This document shows positions 45,368 through 57,781 of a stretch of DNA of 64,000 bases, in pieces. The position numbers and the translations under genes are program-made. Source of the stretch: Polyporus tsugae (taxonomy: Eukaryota; Basidiomycota; Agaricomycetes; Polyporales; Polyporaceae); NCBI GenBank assembly GCA_024305745.1, contig JAHRBS010000014.1:1309501-1373500 (forward strand), read 5' to 3'. Below the pieces are notes generated by a model, which saw only the letters and a program-made list of their open reading frames with translations, ran no database searches and was not told the DNA's origin. Each line of letters starts with the position of its first letter. Position 1 is the first letter of the stretch.

Positions 45368-47438
45368 ATGTCGCTTCTGAACACGGCAGACCCTGGTCCT
45401 CTACTTGCAGGCTTTCTCCTTCTGTCGGTCACACTGCTGTATATCGCTTATCCGGACCGCTACGTCGCAACGCGCCCACGTCCAGAGCTTGCTGGTCCCA
45501 AGGGGCTTCCAATAATCGGCAACCTGCTCGACGCCTTGCGATGGCATGGGCGCTCCCTTGACTGGTTCAAGTCCCTCCTAGATACTTATGGGGCTCTGAG
45601 CACGTTCACCATGCCTCCTTGGGGACGAGGTATCCTGATCAATCGGCCGGAGTGGCTGGCTTATGTTAAGCAAGGTGACATTCCCCACAATATGAGAGGC
45701 ACATTGTTGACGAACTACGTTGTTTCAGCCGATATGCAAAAGTACAGTCGCGGACCTATCGCCATTGCGATCTTCACCGAGTTCCCAGGAAGACGAACAC
45801 CAGTTGCGTCCGAAGGTGCTGAGTGGAGACTCGCGCGAAAGACAATGGTGTAAGTTCAACACATATTGTTCCTCGTCGCGCGCTGACCACTATGGCTACG
45901 GGCACTTCAGCCCAATATTCTCAGTGAAATCGTTCACACAGCATGTTTCGCAGGCGATGAACGAAGTAAGCCAGCCTACTCCGCAGCTGTGACGTTCGAA
46001 TTTATTTATTTTCGCTTGCAGATCGTCCCAACCACGCGTGCTCTCCTCCTTAATGCGTGCAAGCATGATATTCCCGTAGATTGGAACGGTACGTGGTCAA
46101 GTATGAGAACCAAAATATCTGTGCTAACGATGTACTTAGACCTTTGCGGACGCATCGCGCTTGCGATCTTCACTCGCTCCGCCCTTAACCTTTCCACAGA
46201 TATTCTCACCGAGGACATTGAGTGCTTGCAGCGGTCAGACTCACTACGGGACGCACTACGAGTCTTGAATCAAGTCTCCTCAAGGTTGGCATCTCCTCTA
46301 TTAGACCGGGATTTCAATATCGATGACACCCTCGCAGACGTCTTTTTAATCCCTTTTGGTACTGGACCGAATTGGTGAGTACTCTCAGAGGTCGCTAGAG
46401 CCGTGATAACCCAGCTTTCCCGCAGTTGACTGGTGACCGTATCCGTTTCAACCGCGCCCGGGCCTACATTCGAGACATCGTGGACGGAATTGTGCGGTCT
46501 CGGAAAGTAGCTACGGTGGGCGACCATGTGCAAGACCGCCATTCCGATTTCCTTTCCGCCCTCCTGAAAGACCCGGCCTACGACGACCCCATCCTCATAC
46601 GTGACATTCTCGTGGTGCTCCTCTTCGCAGGGAGAGGCAACACCCAGAACTCGCTCGCATGGGCGCTGTATGCCCTGATGAAGGCACCATATTGGATTGA
46701 GCGCATGAGAAACGAAGCAAGAGCTAATGCCGACCCGAATGGAGATGTGCAGTATGGCAACCTGGCAGTAAGCGTTCATTACTCACTGTATAATCATCGT
46801 AAACGATTCCTAAAGCTTTGCTAGGCATACCATATTCATCTTGCGGTATTCTACGAGGTCGTTCGGCTCTGGCCGGGCTTACCGAAGAACGCTCGTCTCG
46901 CCTTGTGCGATGACGAGCTCCCTGCCCTTCCCGAGCATAATCTCCCCGCTGTGAGGGTGGAGAAAGGAGACTACGTATTTTGGTCCGACTACCATATGAT
47001 GCGAAGTGAAGCGGTACGTGTCTTGCTGTCTTATGCACGCCTGCCACGGTTTCTGAAACGATGATTGGTCTCATTAGATCTGGGGTCCGGACGCGAACGA
47101 ATTCGATCCTGGCCGTCACCTCAACCCTGAAGGACGCTTTGTGCGCCCCCAAGCTCCCGAATTTAACGGTTTCGGTGCAGGTCCGCGTCTATGGTACGAA
47201 TAACATCATGCTATGATGCTCTGTCTCTGACCGTCAGTGAACTAGCCCAGCCGCCCAGCTAGCAGCATATGAGTTTGTCGCTTGCTGGGCCGGTATCCTA
47301 CCCCACTTCGATTTCGCTCCATTCCACGGTGCCACATCGGATGGGATGAGGTACGAGGAACCGAAGATGGCCGAGGCTTTCACACCGTCCTTGACAGGAC
47401 CGCTCCTTGTGAAAGTTCATGCACGTTTAGAGGATTGA
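45368..47438 (+). CDS. Cytochrome P450 (CYP52/CYP63-clan-like, cluster 2)
   Basis: Membrane-anchored monooxygenase. Starts MSLLNTADPGPLLAGFLLLS at 45368 with an N-terminal helix, then GPKGLPIIGNLLDALRW. After splicing, the C-helix region reads TPVASEGAEWRLARKTM. Also present are PIFSVKSFTQHVSQAMNE, the I-helix LLFAGRGNTQNSLAWALY, the ExxR in FYEVVRLWPGLPKN, and the PERF-type EFDPGRHLNPEGRF. The heme loop is FNGFGAGPRLCPAAQLA, formed by removing intron 47194-47245. The residue two after the heme Cys, usually Gly, is Ala; the following AAQLAAYEFV is normal. Stop 47436-47438; about 540 aa. Same strand as and downstream of the UbiA gene, so it is a likely tailoring enzyme for it. Confidence 0.86.
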
Positions 47439-48068
47439 TAATCGTGTAATGGATACGTTAATGAACGAGCGATCAACTACCTATGAGGAAGCTGACCAGA
47501 CCGTCAGAAAGGGTGCGAGGGTGCTGGGTGCTCGAGAACCGGGAGGACTGTCGGGCGGATGTGAGGGAGGTAGGGAGGTAAGGAGCGGACGGCAGCAAAG
47601 CTGCCAGAGGCGACGACGTGAGGCAGCCACATGCTGCAGAGCACGGAATCGAGCTCGAGAACGAGAGGGAAGCCGATATATCGCTCGGGAGGTCGTGGTA
47701 CGGGTACAGGAGTCTATCTGCCAAGTCAGGGCCAGCGGCCGAGACTATGACACTGAGCCAAACATGAACACACAACAGCCACAGTGCTACAGCCACAACA
47801 CTACACTAGGTACTGTAGAGCAGAATCCCAGCGCAGAACAGGCTACAGCCCCATCAACGTAGAACCTCGTTTCGCCTATCTCTATCCTGTGTGAGATGTT
47901 ACGAAATGGCGCTACGAGCATGATTCAGTGCGCTGTCTACGGTGAGACGCATGGTTGTGGTTTCTTGGCAGACTCGGGATAAATGCATGACGCCGCGGCC
48001 AACCCGGTGACGTTCGCAAAACCATCTCAGTTGACACGAGTTCGCTCCACACTGGCTCCGCCACTGTT
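47439..48068. other. Region with no supported gene downstream of P450-2
   Basis: About 630 bp; low-complexity arginine-rich frames only. Confidence 0.45.
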
Positions 48069-48443
48069 GTGATATGGGTACGCTTCGGGTGGTCTGCCTG
48101 CTTTGGGGCCTGGCATGGTGACTCGTGCAATACCGCCAGTCCGAGCAGGCACCAGACGTGTGTGGAGGACGAGGTCCACGTACTCTTCGTCTGCGAACAC
48201 CCCTCCCTAGCGGAGCCACGAGAGCTCTTCTTTGGTCAGATGAAAGACGAATATCGAGTCAATCTTACGTACCTACTTCGCTATTCCCCCCTGTCGCTAG
48301 AGGACATCATGCACACACTGCTGCACCGAGAGGACGCGCTGACGACAGTGGCCCAATATGTCCACGACGTTTACCACATAGTACAACTCACGCCGTTGCT
48401 GATAGTTGACGAGTGGACGATGTTAGCGGAGCCTGAGCAGTGA
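48069..48443 (+). mobile_element. Retroelement-like zinc-finger tail fragment
   Basis: The frame contains VEDEVHVLFVCEHPSLAEPR, then ELFFGQMKDEYRVNLTYLLR and AQYVHDVYHIVQL before a stop. A CRxC...EDEVHxLxxCxxxxLxxxR arrangement is common at the C-termini of degraded basidiomycete reverse-transcriptase proteins. The upstream half is missing or out of frame. A relic; the family is uncertain. Confidence 0.5.
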
Positions 48444-49286
48444 GAACTGAAAACCTACCTACCCTTCTGCTCTTCTATTATTTCTGTTATTTTATTTGAT
48501 TGCGTTGGCTTTGGAGCCCCCGGAGTGGTGGCAGGAACGGTGGACCGCGGCCTCCCGGGGCACGGGACGCTGATCTAAGCCCCATTCCAGACAGAGCGCG
48601 CTGGCCGCGAGCTGTCGAACCTAGCCCCCTCTCTCTCTCTCTCTCTCTCTCGGAAGGATCCTCAGTATGCTTAGTGCTACCGGTACCTTTGATGTGCCAC
48701 AATACGTCTCTGAATCCCGGGCCGTGGAGGAGCTACACGGGTACTTTTGTCGTGGGGATTATCGCCCACTTTTGTTCTCCTCCGGTCAGTCGGCGAGTCG
48801 GCCGCCGACCTGGTACTACCAGGAGCCCATCATATCTGGCAAACAGTTCTCACAAGCCCCACAAGGGGCATCGCTGTTGCGATTCTTGGGCGCATGCCAA
48901 CGTCAACTCGTGTCGGGGGCTGAACGTTCAATAGTCTTCGATAGATAGATGCACGAACTCTGGAGAACAGTGGCTTCCTGGACTCCCGGCGGCGTGGTTC
49001 GAACTCAGGAGGCGGGGTGAAACATTTCCTGCAGACTGTAAGTGGCTACGCCGTTCATTCCGCATCCCTTCTAGTTCGGTGTTTCGGTCCCAATATTTGC
49101 GTTGGGACTCACAGCCTGCCCAGACATGTATCGAACATGCCAGATACGATTCGAGTCTCCCGCCAAATTGGAAGTCCCGCCGAAGACGCGACGCAGAGAG
49201 CCATTCCGCCCTCCGTTGTAACTGACATGCCATCGCATGAACTCGTACTGATATGACACTACTAAGCCAACGGGACGAACGATATC
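48444..49286. other. Intergenic region with no supported gene
   Basis: About 840 bp between the retroelement relic and the COQ1 3' end, with the CT microsatellite. An open frame at 48667-48948 shows no domain I recognise. Confidence 0.45.
48629..48651. repeat. (CT)n microsatellite
   Basis: About eleven uninterrupted CT units in an otherwise gene-free stretch (48444-49286). Confidence 0.9.
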
Positions 49287-50672
49287 TCAGTTAGTCCGAG
49301 ATAGTATCGCGAACGTCACGTCGATGAGTGCCTCTTTGGCAGCACATTTTGGGAGGGTGTCCAATGCCTCGCGAGCCTTCGTCGCGTAGCACTCCGCCAG
49401 GTTACGTGTTCGAGTCAATGCCCGCGTGGTCTTCACGCATTCGGCTGTCTGAATTCGAGGAGTAATGTCAGACCGTGTCGCGGCGATTTCCTGGACATTC
49501 ATTGCACTTACCGCCTCCACGTCTCCCGGCTCAGCGAAGCAGCGAAGGACTCGGGGCCGGATTGTCTGATCTTCTTGGAGCGCAAAGAACACTGGCGCTG
49601 TCACCAGGCCAAGCTTCATATCAGCGTTCGAGGGCTTTCCGAGCTTCTGAGCGTCGCCCTCGAAGTCCAACAAGTCGTCAACAATCTGACACCAGACCGT
49701 TGTTCATCAGCACACACCATACACTAGCGGAGCGATACGACGCCTACCTGGAAGGCCATCCCAAGACATTCGCCGAAGGAAATTGCTGCGTTCCGCCGGG
49801 GATCCCCCACCGGTGCACCTCCGACAATCGTGGCGCACTCCATCGCACGAGCGAAAAGCTTGGCAGTTTTCATGTACGTTTTCTGGAGATATTGATCCCA
49901 AAGCCTTGAGATTACTTCATCTTCGGCCGAAAACTGGACAACCGTTGAGAGGTCCGCAAACGCGCCGTCGAAGTCGCCCGAGGACTGTCTTAAGTCGGTA
50001 TATCCTGCTTGCAGGAGTTCACCTTCGACCAGGGTGGAGAACACCTCCGCAACAAGAACCACAACCTCAGGTGAACCGAGGCTTCCCGCTAGGCGCATAG
50101 CCCTCCCGAGCAGGAAATCGCCTGCTAGGACAGAGTGACGGTTACCAAAGACGGCCGGAGCCGACGGAGACCCCCGACGAGTCTCGGCGTTGTCGATGAC
50201 GTCGTCATGCAAGAGCTATGGAAAGCGCAACAACTCAGTGGAGAGATCTGGAATCCGAGGAGCAAACGCATCACATACCGATGCGATGTGTAATATTTCG
50301 AAGACTTGTGCGAGACACAGCTGCGCAGGTAGAATGTTCTCGAGGATGCCAGCCTCCGTCGCTGTACAACATACATATCAGTAAAGACACGTCAACGGCA
50401 TAGCACTTCCGATTACCACGCGAAGCGACGCCGACCTGAGTCGAAGTCGGACACTTCCGGTCAGATCCAAGACCATTCGTGGATTGGCACATCAATAGTA
50501 TGAGGCAAGGGCGAAGTCGTTTCGACGGCTGGAGCATATAATACCGGGATATAGTGGTAAGGAGGGGAGCGGAGGAGGAAGCTTGTTGCAAGAGCTTGCT
50601 CTGGAATTGTTTGGTGAATGGCGCTAGCAAGGTGTTCAAAGACTGCAAAGTTTGCGGCCGCCGAGTCTGCAT
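49287..50672 (-). CDS. COQ1: COQ1-type trans-polyprenyl diphosphate synthase
   Basis: Condenses IPP with an allylic diphosphate to make the ubiquinone side chain, normally in mitochondria. Early exon: SRYYMLQPSKRLRPCLILLM. Then ATEAGILENILPAQLCLAQV and FEILHIAS are joined to LLHDDVIDNAETRRG, the first aspartate-rich motif. Small residues (Ala and Ser) lie 5 and 4 positions before DDxxD, as in long-chain synthases rather than GGPP synthases. The second motif is IVDDLLDFEG, followed by KLGKPSNADMKLGLVTAPVF. The tail ends FAILSRTN at 49287. The 5' end is uncertain: Met at 50672 gives a short N-terminus, while a peptide resembling a mitochondrial presequence (MAVTYIRQFSAQRRSS, from 51072) could be an upstream exon. 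Probably the housekeeping COQ1, though a cluster paralogue is possible. Confidence 0.8.
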
Positions 50673-52471
50673 ATTGGGAAGACGTAGATGAGTAGAGCGT
50701 CCGCCCGTCAGAGGGAATTGGGGCTGAAATTGAAAGACCGGGGGCCACTTATCTTGCTCGTCCCAGTCTATGACTTGATTATCTTACAGATGCGGGTTAC
50801 TACGTATGGACAGGAACGGCCTATCCCACACTATAATAATACAATATTGTGCGCACTGCTACGGTGTATGCGTGAGGAAAGAAGTCCTACTTATCAGCCC
50901 GCTCAGCAATCGCCATATCGACTTTGGAGGAACTGGGCGTCGTGGTGAGATGTCTAACCCAGCTGGTGCTTGATGATCAAGAAAAGAAGCGCAGGTATGG
51001 AGAGGGGCTACGAACTGGCGTCGACGAGCGCCGCTGAGCGCTGAACTGTCGAATGTAAGTTACTGCCATATTGACCACAAGAGCGACACTTACGAAGACG
51101 TGGACCAGTCCTGTCGTCTGCAGCTGATAGATCTGAAGGGTACTGTAGATGAGGTGCGGGAAGAGGGCATGCGAGCATCACGGCACTTAGTGGCCCGGTT
51201 GCACCCATTGCGCTGGTCCGATTCCGTGCCTGTTGTTGATCGTCCACTCATTAGCGGGGTGTGAGAGGAGGGGAACTGTGTACAGTATTCCGCCGAGTGA
51301 ACGTTGACGTTGAACGTTGAACGGTCGTCGCACAATCGATCCCAACAGCGTCAAACATCCCAAGGTCAGACGCCAGCAGAGGCGGCCCGGATTCCGGAGT
51401 CCCGACGTCGAGGCTGGCAGTGCCGGCAGTGGTTGGGCAGTGGAGCAGTTTTTTGCTGCAGCCTCTCTCCTCGGTCGCCTTGTCGATGTCGACAAGGAGC
51501 CCAACGAGTCCTCTGCCCCTTGGAGTCACAGTTGCACCAACTTGAATGCCAACCGAAGTCGGTACAGGCGGCGTCGCAAGCTGGCATCACTAAGGAGGAT
51601 GATGAGGATCGCGATACAATCGAGCTCGATTCGAGTACGTTCTGACGTTGTCCGCGGTGCGTAATATTCCCTTCCCAAACAAAATTGCGTCTCACTAGTC
51701 TTCCTAGTTCGCCTCAACTGCGGCAACAGTTGGCGCGGAGGCAGCAGGTATGCTGGTTGGGTCTTCGAAGGTGAGAATCCGCGCCAAGGTCTCGTCCTGC
51801 GCCGTAGGAGCCTCCGCCCAGTCTCCCGCCTGCACAGCCCGTTCCCGTCGCTCTCCATGTACCTCCTACGGACGCTGTTCATTAACCTCGACCACAACGC
51901 CCACTTTCCAGGATCTGGCTCACGGGGTCCGTAGGTATGAACTGGGCGTGGTCAATATCCTACTGCACGCACGCTGGAATAGAAAAGATCTGTATTTAAT
52001 GCACGCTCAAAACACAGGCATGCGTCTTGGTCCGTTCGACCTCGCAAAAATAGAGCATCTTAGGACGAACTGTGTAGATAATATTTACGAAAGCGCTATG
52101 ATAGGTGCAGACGAGAAAAATACGAGCGCGCATTTTGGTTTCCCCGCACGGTGGCAGGTACTCGTCCCGAAGACCACGAAGAGGTATGCGCCAGGACCTA
52201 CGTCCCTCCTTCGGGAGACTCACCTGTGGTGTCTTGGAGAACTGGAGGAAGCTTTAAGCTTGAGCTTGAGGGATGCCGACGTCGCTAGAAGACCCCAGGG
52301 GAAACGAACAGGGTCGCCGCTCCCTGTCTGCCTCCCCTGGGACCGTCCGAAACTTGCAGATCAAAACCTATAAGCGGTCAGCGAGCGAGAGTCCTATGCA
52401 TAGCAGAATATCTGAGAGAGCCACTTGCGACCAGCGCACGGTGCCAAATGCGGATCCCATCATCTTGAAGT
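50673..52471. other. Region upstream of COQ1 and downstream of paralogue X1
   Basis: About 1.8 kb. May contain a 5' exon of COQ1 near 51000-51072. Plus-strand frames at 51304-51664 and 51750-51910 look partly ordered, but I cannot join them into a gene. Bases 51990-52471 belong to the inverted arm shared with 60900-61440. Confidence 0.4.
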
Positions 52472-53224
52472 TCAGATGGTCAGGCCGAGCCTCTTGAAGC
52501 GTTCAAGTCGCTCGAGTCCGGTCACGGGTCGGTTCGCCTGGATCTCCTGCTCGCACTCGAGTGTCAGCGTCGCGTGTGTCAAACAATAAGCACAATGAGA
52601 GGCTTACCCTCTCGATAACATCGGGGGCCCAATGCACGGTCTTCCTTGTAGCCCTCTTCTTCCCGCGGCGGACCACCGACGGTGGCGCGACGATGTTGAC
52701 GGCAGGCGCATCCTGGTCGAGGTTGCCATCCTCGACCGGGGGCACGGTCGTGCGTGGGAGGAGATGGTTGCGGAGGCGGTCGACGAGTTCTGTGCTCTGG
52801 AGGCTGTCCGTGGATGGCTTCTGGCGCGACTCTGCTACGCGAGTGCTGAGGAGCGGAAGAAGGGCGGGGGGAATGAAGTCAGTGTCGATGAGGGTGGCGC
52901 TGGTGGACGCGCGAGCCAGAGCCGGGCGGGAGGAAGCCGTGGTGGGCTGAGAGGAAGAGGGCAAGGGAAGGAAGTCGGGGACGGAGTTGATCTTGAGGTG
53001 GGAGTCGATGGTGGGGTCTGGAGACTTGAAGACTGGGGCGAATGATTAGTGGGGAAGACGTTGGCAAGGCGGGAAGATTGCTCACGCATTACGAAAACGT
53101 TCTTCATGATCTTCTCTCGAGGGCGTGAGTCGTACCGCATCCCCTTGCCATTCCCTCCCGCGCCGAGCCACAACGGGGAGGAGACGGATAGGGGAGTGAC
53201 CGTGTAGCTGACAGAGTAGGACAT
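51990..53224 (-). repeat. Inverted duplication arm 1 (paralogue X1 + 3' flank)
   Basis: Reverse-complement match to 60190-61440. The arms contain the paralogous genes X1/X2 and their downstream flanks. In the flanks a block reading RSWRIPLRGL in the gene direction is strongly conserved (near 52190 and 61170). The arms flank the SET2/RPA49 pair. Confidence 0.82.
52472..53224 (-). CDS. Uncharacterised small protein X1 (paralogue of X2)
   Basis: Function unknown. Starts MSYSVSYTVTPLSVSSPLWL at 53224; exon 1 ends after KNVFVM with donor gtgagc. Exon 2 begins LFKSPDPTIDSHLKIN and includes ALARASTSATLIDTDFIPP, PPVEDGNLDQDAPAVNIVAP and RRGKKRATRKTVHWAPDVIE. A second intron (donor gtaagc) leads to the last exon EIQANRPVTGLERLERFKRL, stop 52472-52474. 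About 210 aa, Ser/Pro-rich, no membrane segment or signal peptide, with a basic RRGKKRATRK patch that could be a nuclear localisation signal. All three exons and both introns match X2 at 60190, which supports it as a real gene. Confidence 0.72.
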
Positions 53225-53866
53225 GGTGATAGAGAGGAATAGATGACTGCGCAGCAGTACGGTGGATGGAGATGCGAGTGTTTCAGCAAGGGATGGGAGT
53301 ACAATAGGAAAGTGGGGGCGAATAAATAAATGCTTCGCGGAAGGGTATACGTGCTTCGTTGAGGTTCAGACCGAGGCTGACGGCGGGAGGTCGGCCCCTC
53401 ATTTGTATGATAGTCCAGACAACATCGAAGGGGTCAACGAAAATCTGTTGAGATGTGCGGTTTAAAGGAGAAGGTAGGAGGGGTACGGACCATTATGATG
53501 ATCATGAAACTTGTGGGCATCGTCGGGGAGCAACTAATGCATTGTAGTTATCGAGGCATCACCGAGGTCCCATCGTGAGTCCGTTGAGTGTTTGAACGTC
53601 TGAACGGACACGGGCTTGCCGTAAAGCAAGGGCGAGCACTGTAGGTAAGTCCCAAGGACTGAAGCTGGCATGGCCGGTTTCATAAACCTGAGGTAGTGAT
53701 GCGAAGTGCCAGTGTACATTGGTATTGTGTAACTAGAAAACGTTTACTGTAACAACAAATAAGTCAATCATTATCCCGGGTACGATGGGTGTATGCAAGC
53801 GAGCACAGCGCCAACAGAGCATGGTGTGCATCCTACCAGCATCGAGAACGACGAAGCTGAGGAACG
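53225..53866. other. Intergenic region X1/SET2
   Basis: About 640 bp with the X1 promoter and the SET2 3' flank; no gene seen. Confidence 0.5.
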
Positions 53867-56800
53867 CTACCATCTGTGCGATGCTCCGTGCGGACCATTA
53901 TGAAGCTTCTGCTTCGAGTAATGTAACGACGACGAGGGCTCCGTCCGAGAGACTATCTTTTCGGATCCGGATCGTATTCGGGGGTCGGAGACCAGCGTTG
54001 GTGACGTGTCCCCCGAACCACCCACAGCGTCTTCTGGGGTGCCTGACCCTGAGGGACCTCCGCCATTTTCTCGGCGATCCTCGTCTTCATCCTCATCCTC
54101 GTCTTCGCTCGCGTCAGTGCCGTTAACGTTGATATCTTCGCCGTCACCGTCGGGGCGAAAGTCCATGATGTCCTCAACAATTGCATCGGGGACAGCAGCA
54201 TCATCGTTGTCCGCACGGCTATCGGGTGTTGACGAGGAGGCAGCAGTGGAGATTTGCTTCCGCCGTTTGCCCGCCTTCTCGAGTTTGTGGAGGACCTTCG
54301 TGATGTACTCCTTCGCGAATTTCTTGATCTTGACCGTCTTCTCTTCCGAAAGGGCGTCCAGCTTGCCCTCCTTGTAGCCCGACGACTTTTTCTCCTTCTC
54401 GGCAATGACGTGCGTGAGCTAGGAAGGATGAAGGATGGTCAGCGCACACATTCTGCTCAGACGTCGGCATGCGAAGAAGCGCACCTCCTTCGCATACTTC
54501 TTGAACTGGTCGTGGTCCATCTGATCCTTATGCTTCGACATGCACTTCACGACGACGGGACTGACGAGCTTCAACAACCTCTTCTCCTTGCTCGCCTCCT
54601 TCTCTTCCTTCGACTGGTGGGGCTTCTTATGCTTGGATGACGACGATTTCCTCCTCTTCTTCTCGTCCCAATCGCCGATGCGTTCCCGCTTCGGTAAGAG
54701 CCCGAACAGGGATTCCACTGTGGGTTCAGGCGGCGGCTTTGGCTGCCTAGCTTCCTCCGCCGCCCTGGCTGCCTTTGCGATGATATCCGCAATGTCCCGC
54801 TGCTTCTGCCGTTCCGCCTGGCGCTGCATGATCAGCTTGTCGACTTCCGACGGCCCGGCCCGGTAGGTTACAGGCGGAGGCGTCTTTGGCCGGGCTGTGG
54901 AGGACTCAGAGGGGAGGACGAACTTGGGGAAGTCGTCTTCGGGGCGCGAGCGCTTCGACGGCCGCTCATCCTCGTCGTAGTTGAAGACAACGACCTTCTC
55001 CGGGGATACGTCTTCATCATCTCCTTTCATGCGTTTGGGTATCCGATAAGCGTACTCGAGCGTCTCCCACTGTGCCAATAACTGTAATATCATGTTTTAG
55101 CGGGAGGGTATTTCCGTTTATGAGGCACATACCTTCTTGGCCAGGATCGAAAGCCCTTCGTTGTCCGACTCTGCACAGGTTTGAACAGGGATGTTGACCT
55201 GAGAATCTTCGACTTTGTTCCGCTGGATAAGTGGCCAAGTCGCCATGCACTCCAATGCCTAACAAACAATCAGCACCATGATGCCCTTTCAGCGGCTACG
55301 TCTACTCACAAGTGTCAGGATCTCGATATCCTGGTTATAATCCTCGAGGATATTCGTCATGACACTAAAGCCTCGCAAGCGCATGATCTGCCGTAGTGCA
55401 GCGAGGTCCTCCGTCAACTGCGAAAGCCCATCAGTTCATCCGATAGGGGGTCCGAACAGCAAGACCAGCGCACCTTTATGCGCATAAGCAGTTTGACCAG
55501 GACCTTCTTGCTTTGCGTCTGACGCATCGCTGATATGACCTTCGGCACCTCCTTAAGGATGATGGGCTTGAGATCCGGCTGGAGCGACGAACGTCAAGAT
55601 GTCAGTCCAATCGTGATCACGTAGAATAGCGTTGGGTAACGCACGATGAAGTCCTCGTCCAACTTCTTGCCCTTCTTCTTCTTTGAACCCTTAAGACCGT
55701 ACATCTCGACTTCGTCAGCAATACCAAGCGCTACATAGATCACGTTAGGTATGCATAAGGTATCGAGAGATGTTACTGCACGCACCGTCAAGATACAAGT
55801 CGTCCATCGCAGCCAGATCCGTCTGGGTCTTACCACCAATGAAGCCGACGCAGTTAGGTTCGCCACAGTAGCAAGGCTGGGCATCATGACTAACCAAGTG
55901 TTAGGGTGTACCGCAACGACGGCCGCAGGACACACTCACCCATATCTGTCGACGTTGTAGTTGAACGTAAGCTCCTCGTGCTTCCTGATCGGGCGATTCG
56001 CGAATATGCCCATCCGGACATGGTTGCCAACCGTCCACTTCGCCACATAGCAGTTCGGATTACAGCTGTGATTGGCGAACCGGCCAATGCCTCCGCGCTT
56101 GGTGGCGTCGATGAACTGCGAGGAAGAAGTGAAATTACGACAGCTGCCATAATGCTGCTAACTTGGATGACGTACCTCATCCTTTTGTAGCATCATGAAG
56201 TAAAAGTGGCGGATACCTTCTTCCGCATACTGTCGCATTCGCTTGACGAAGGAAGGATTGCTGACGACATCGCCGACATACTCGTATATGAAGGTATCTC
56301 TGCGCCAATGTTAGCAAATATCTCAATGTCGCAGAGGGACATGGCGCACTTCGGAAGGTCTGCAGCAGCGCGAAGACCAAATCCCTTCATCTCTGTCTTG
56401 ACGATCTCTATCGGTGCATATTCCTTCCGCTGAAAGCTATCATTTAATCAGTATCTTACGAAGTGAATAATAAATGGTGCTACGTACCGTTGGTTCCGAC
56501 AGTACGCTCTACAGCGACAGTCATCCTGCAGGCATTCGACTTGAGTCATCAGGTTGATACAGTCTGAGCTGAGACCGCAAGCCGCATCGGGGTCATCGAC
56601 ACCTGTGAGACAGTTTAAAGTTGGGAGGTTGGTCAGTAACTTCGCATGGAGGGGTAAATATGACGGGTAGGGGGGAACCAAACATATGTAGTGGGATATG
56701 CGCCGGAACTGCCAACCTATGAAAGCGCAACAAACCCAGTGGAAGGCGCAGGACGGGGCAGCCGGAAAGGCCATAGGAACCAATGCGGCACAAGTATATC

Positions 56801-57421
56801 TGCACGGCGCGCGGCTACGTGCGAACTGGGGGGCCAACAACACAATAACGAGCTCCGGACGGCAATAACCATTGCAGTCAGTCTTTCAGCTCTCTTTCGA
56901 GTCGGGAGACCATGCACACATGTACGAGTGCAGCAGTGCAACCAAAGGTAACGGAGAACGAAGAAGAACCTTAGGGGGAATGAAAACTGACCGTGCTCGT
57001 ACTGGCAATCACACGTCATGCTCTCCAGAGCCTCCCTCGACTTCCCCAGAGTGCCGTACTGATAATGGTTGTCTGGAATCTCGGTGAACGTCGTCAGTGC
57101 CTCTTCTTCCGCCCGTGGTAGGTGGCCAATCAACTGGAGGGGGGCCTTGCCCTGTTTGCTCTTGGACTTGGCAGGCAAAGACGGGGTTGCAGAGGGCGTC
57201 GACTTGGAGGAGCCATGCTGCAGCTTCGCCTCCACAGATGTGCTACGAGACATGTCTGCCTCAGAACTATCCTCCTTGATCATGCCCAGACCAGACAAGT
57301 CCAGCATCTCATCGTCCTTGACGACTCCGGGATCCAAAGGTTCGGCTTTGACGGCGTCTGAGTCGAAGAGGAGCGCAGCGGAGGGTTTGCTCTCTGCATA
57401 GATCTCGGTCATGGTAGACAT
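53867..57421 (-). CDS. SET2: Histone H3 lysine-36 methyltransferase SET2
   Basis: Nuclear enzyme bound to elongating RNA polymerase II that methylates H3K36. First ATG at 57421 ([19 protein letters not shown]). AWS domain: [46 protein letters not shown] domain: [26 protein letters not shown]-type exon near 56290, [36 protein letters not shown] and [13 protein letters not shown]. Post-[18 protein letters not shown]. Next comes a TFIIS-N/LW-like region ending in [15 protein letters not shown] long Lys/Glu-rich segment follows, then the C-terminal SRI region ([39 protein letters not shown]) for CTD binding, and an acidic tail rich in EDEDEDED. Full length is about 850 aa. Divergent from RPA49. 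Confidence 0.92.
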
Positions 57422-57781
57422 GTCGGGCTCCGCAGCCAAGAGGACACAACGTATGTGCAGTTTGGATACGCTTGCGGGATTTGGGAGAAGTTAGGTGCCG
57501 ACAGAGCCGGAAGGTAGTGTCCTTGGGCGCTGAGAGTCTCCGGGTGTTAATAAATTACAGCGTGGCGAGCAGGAGAGCACCGAGAGAGAAAGCAAAGAGG
57601 GATCCAGGGAAATACTCAGATGCGAGAGGAGAGCCTGCAGAGGCGGATGGGGGTCGGGCAGTCGTCGGTCGAGGTCGCGGTCGTCGCCGGAGGGACAACG
57701 TCGAAGAGGCGCCGGCCGTCGGCTTTGGTTGTGACCACCATTGCCTTTCTCCACAAAACCTCCAGTCCCCTCGCACTTTGC
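57422..57781. promoter_or_regulatory. Divergent promoter SET2/RPA49
   Basis: The 360 bp between the two start codons must carry both promoters, unless SET2 has an upstream leader exon. No TATA box is evident. Confidence 0.55.

Noticed and set aside
51304..51910. Possible plus-strand gene with acidic KEDDEDRDTIELDSS segment
   Set aside because: Exons could not be joined in frame into any family; may instead overlap the 5' part of COQ1.
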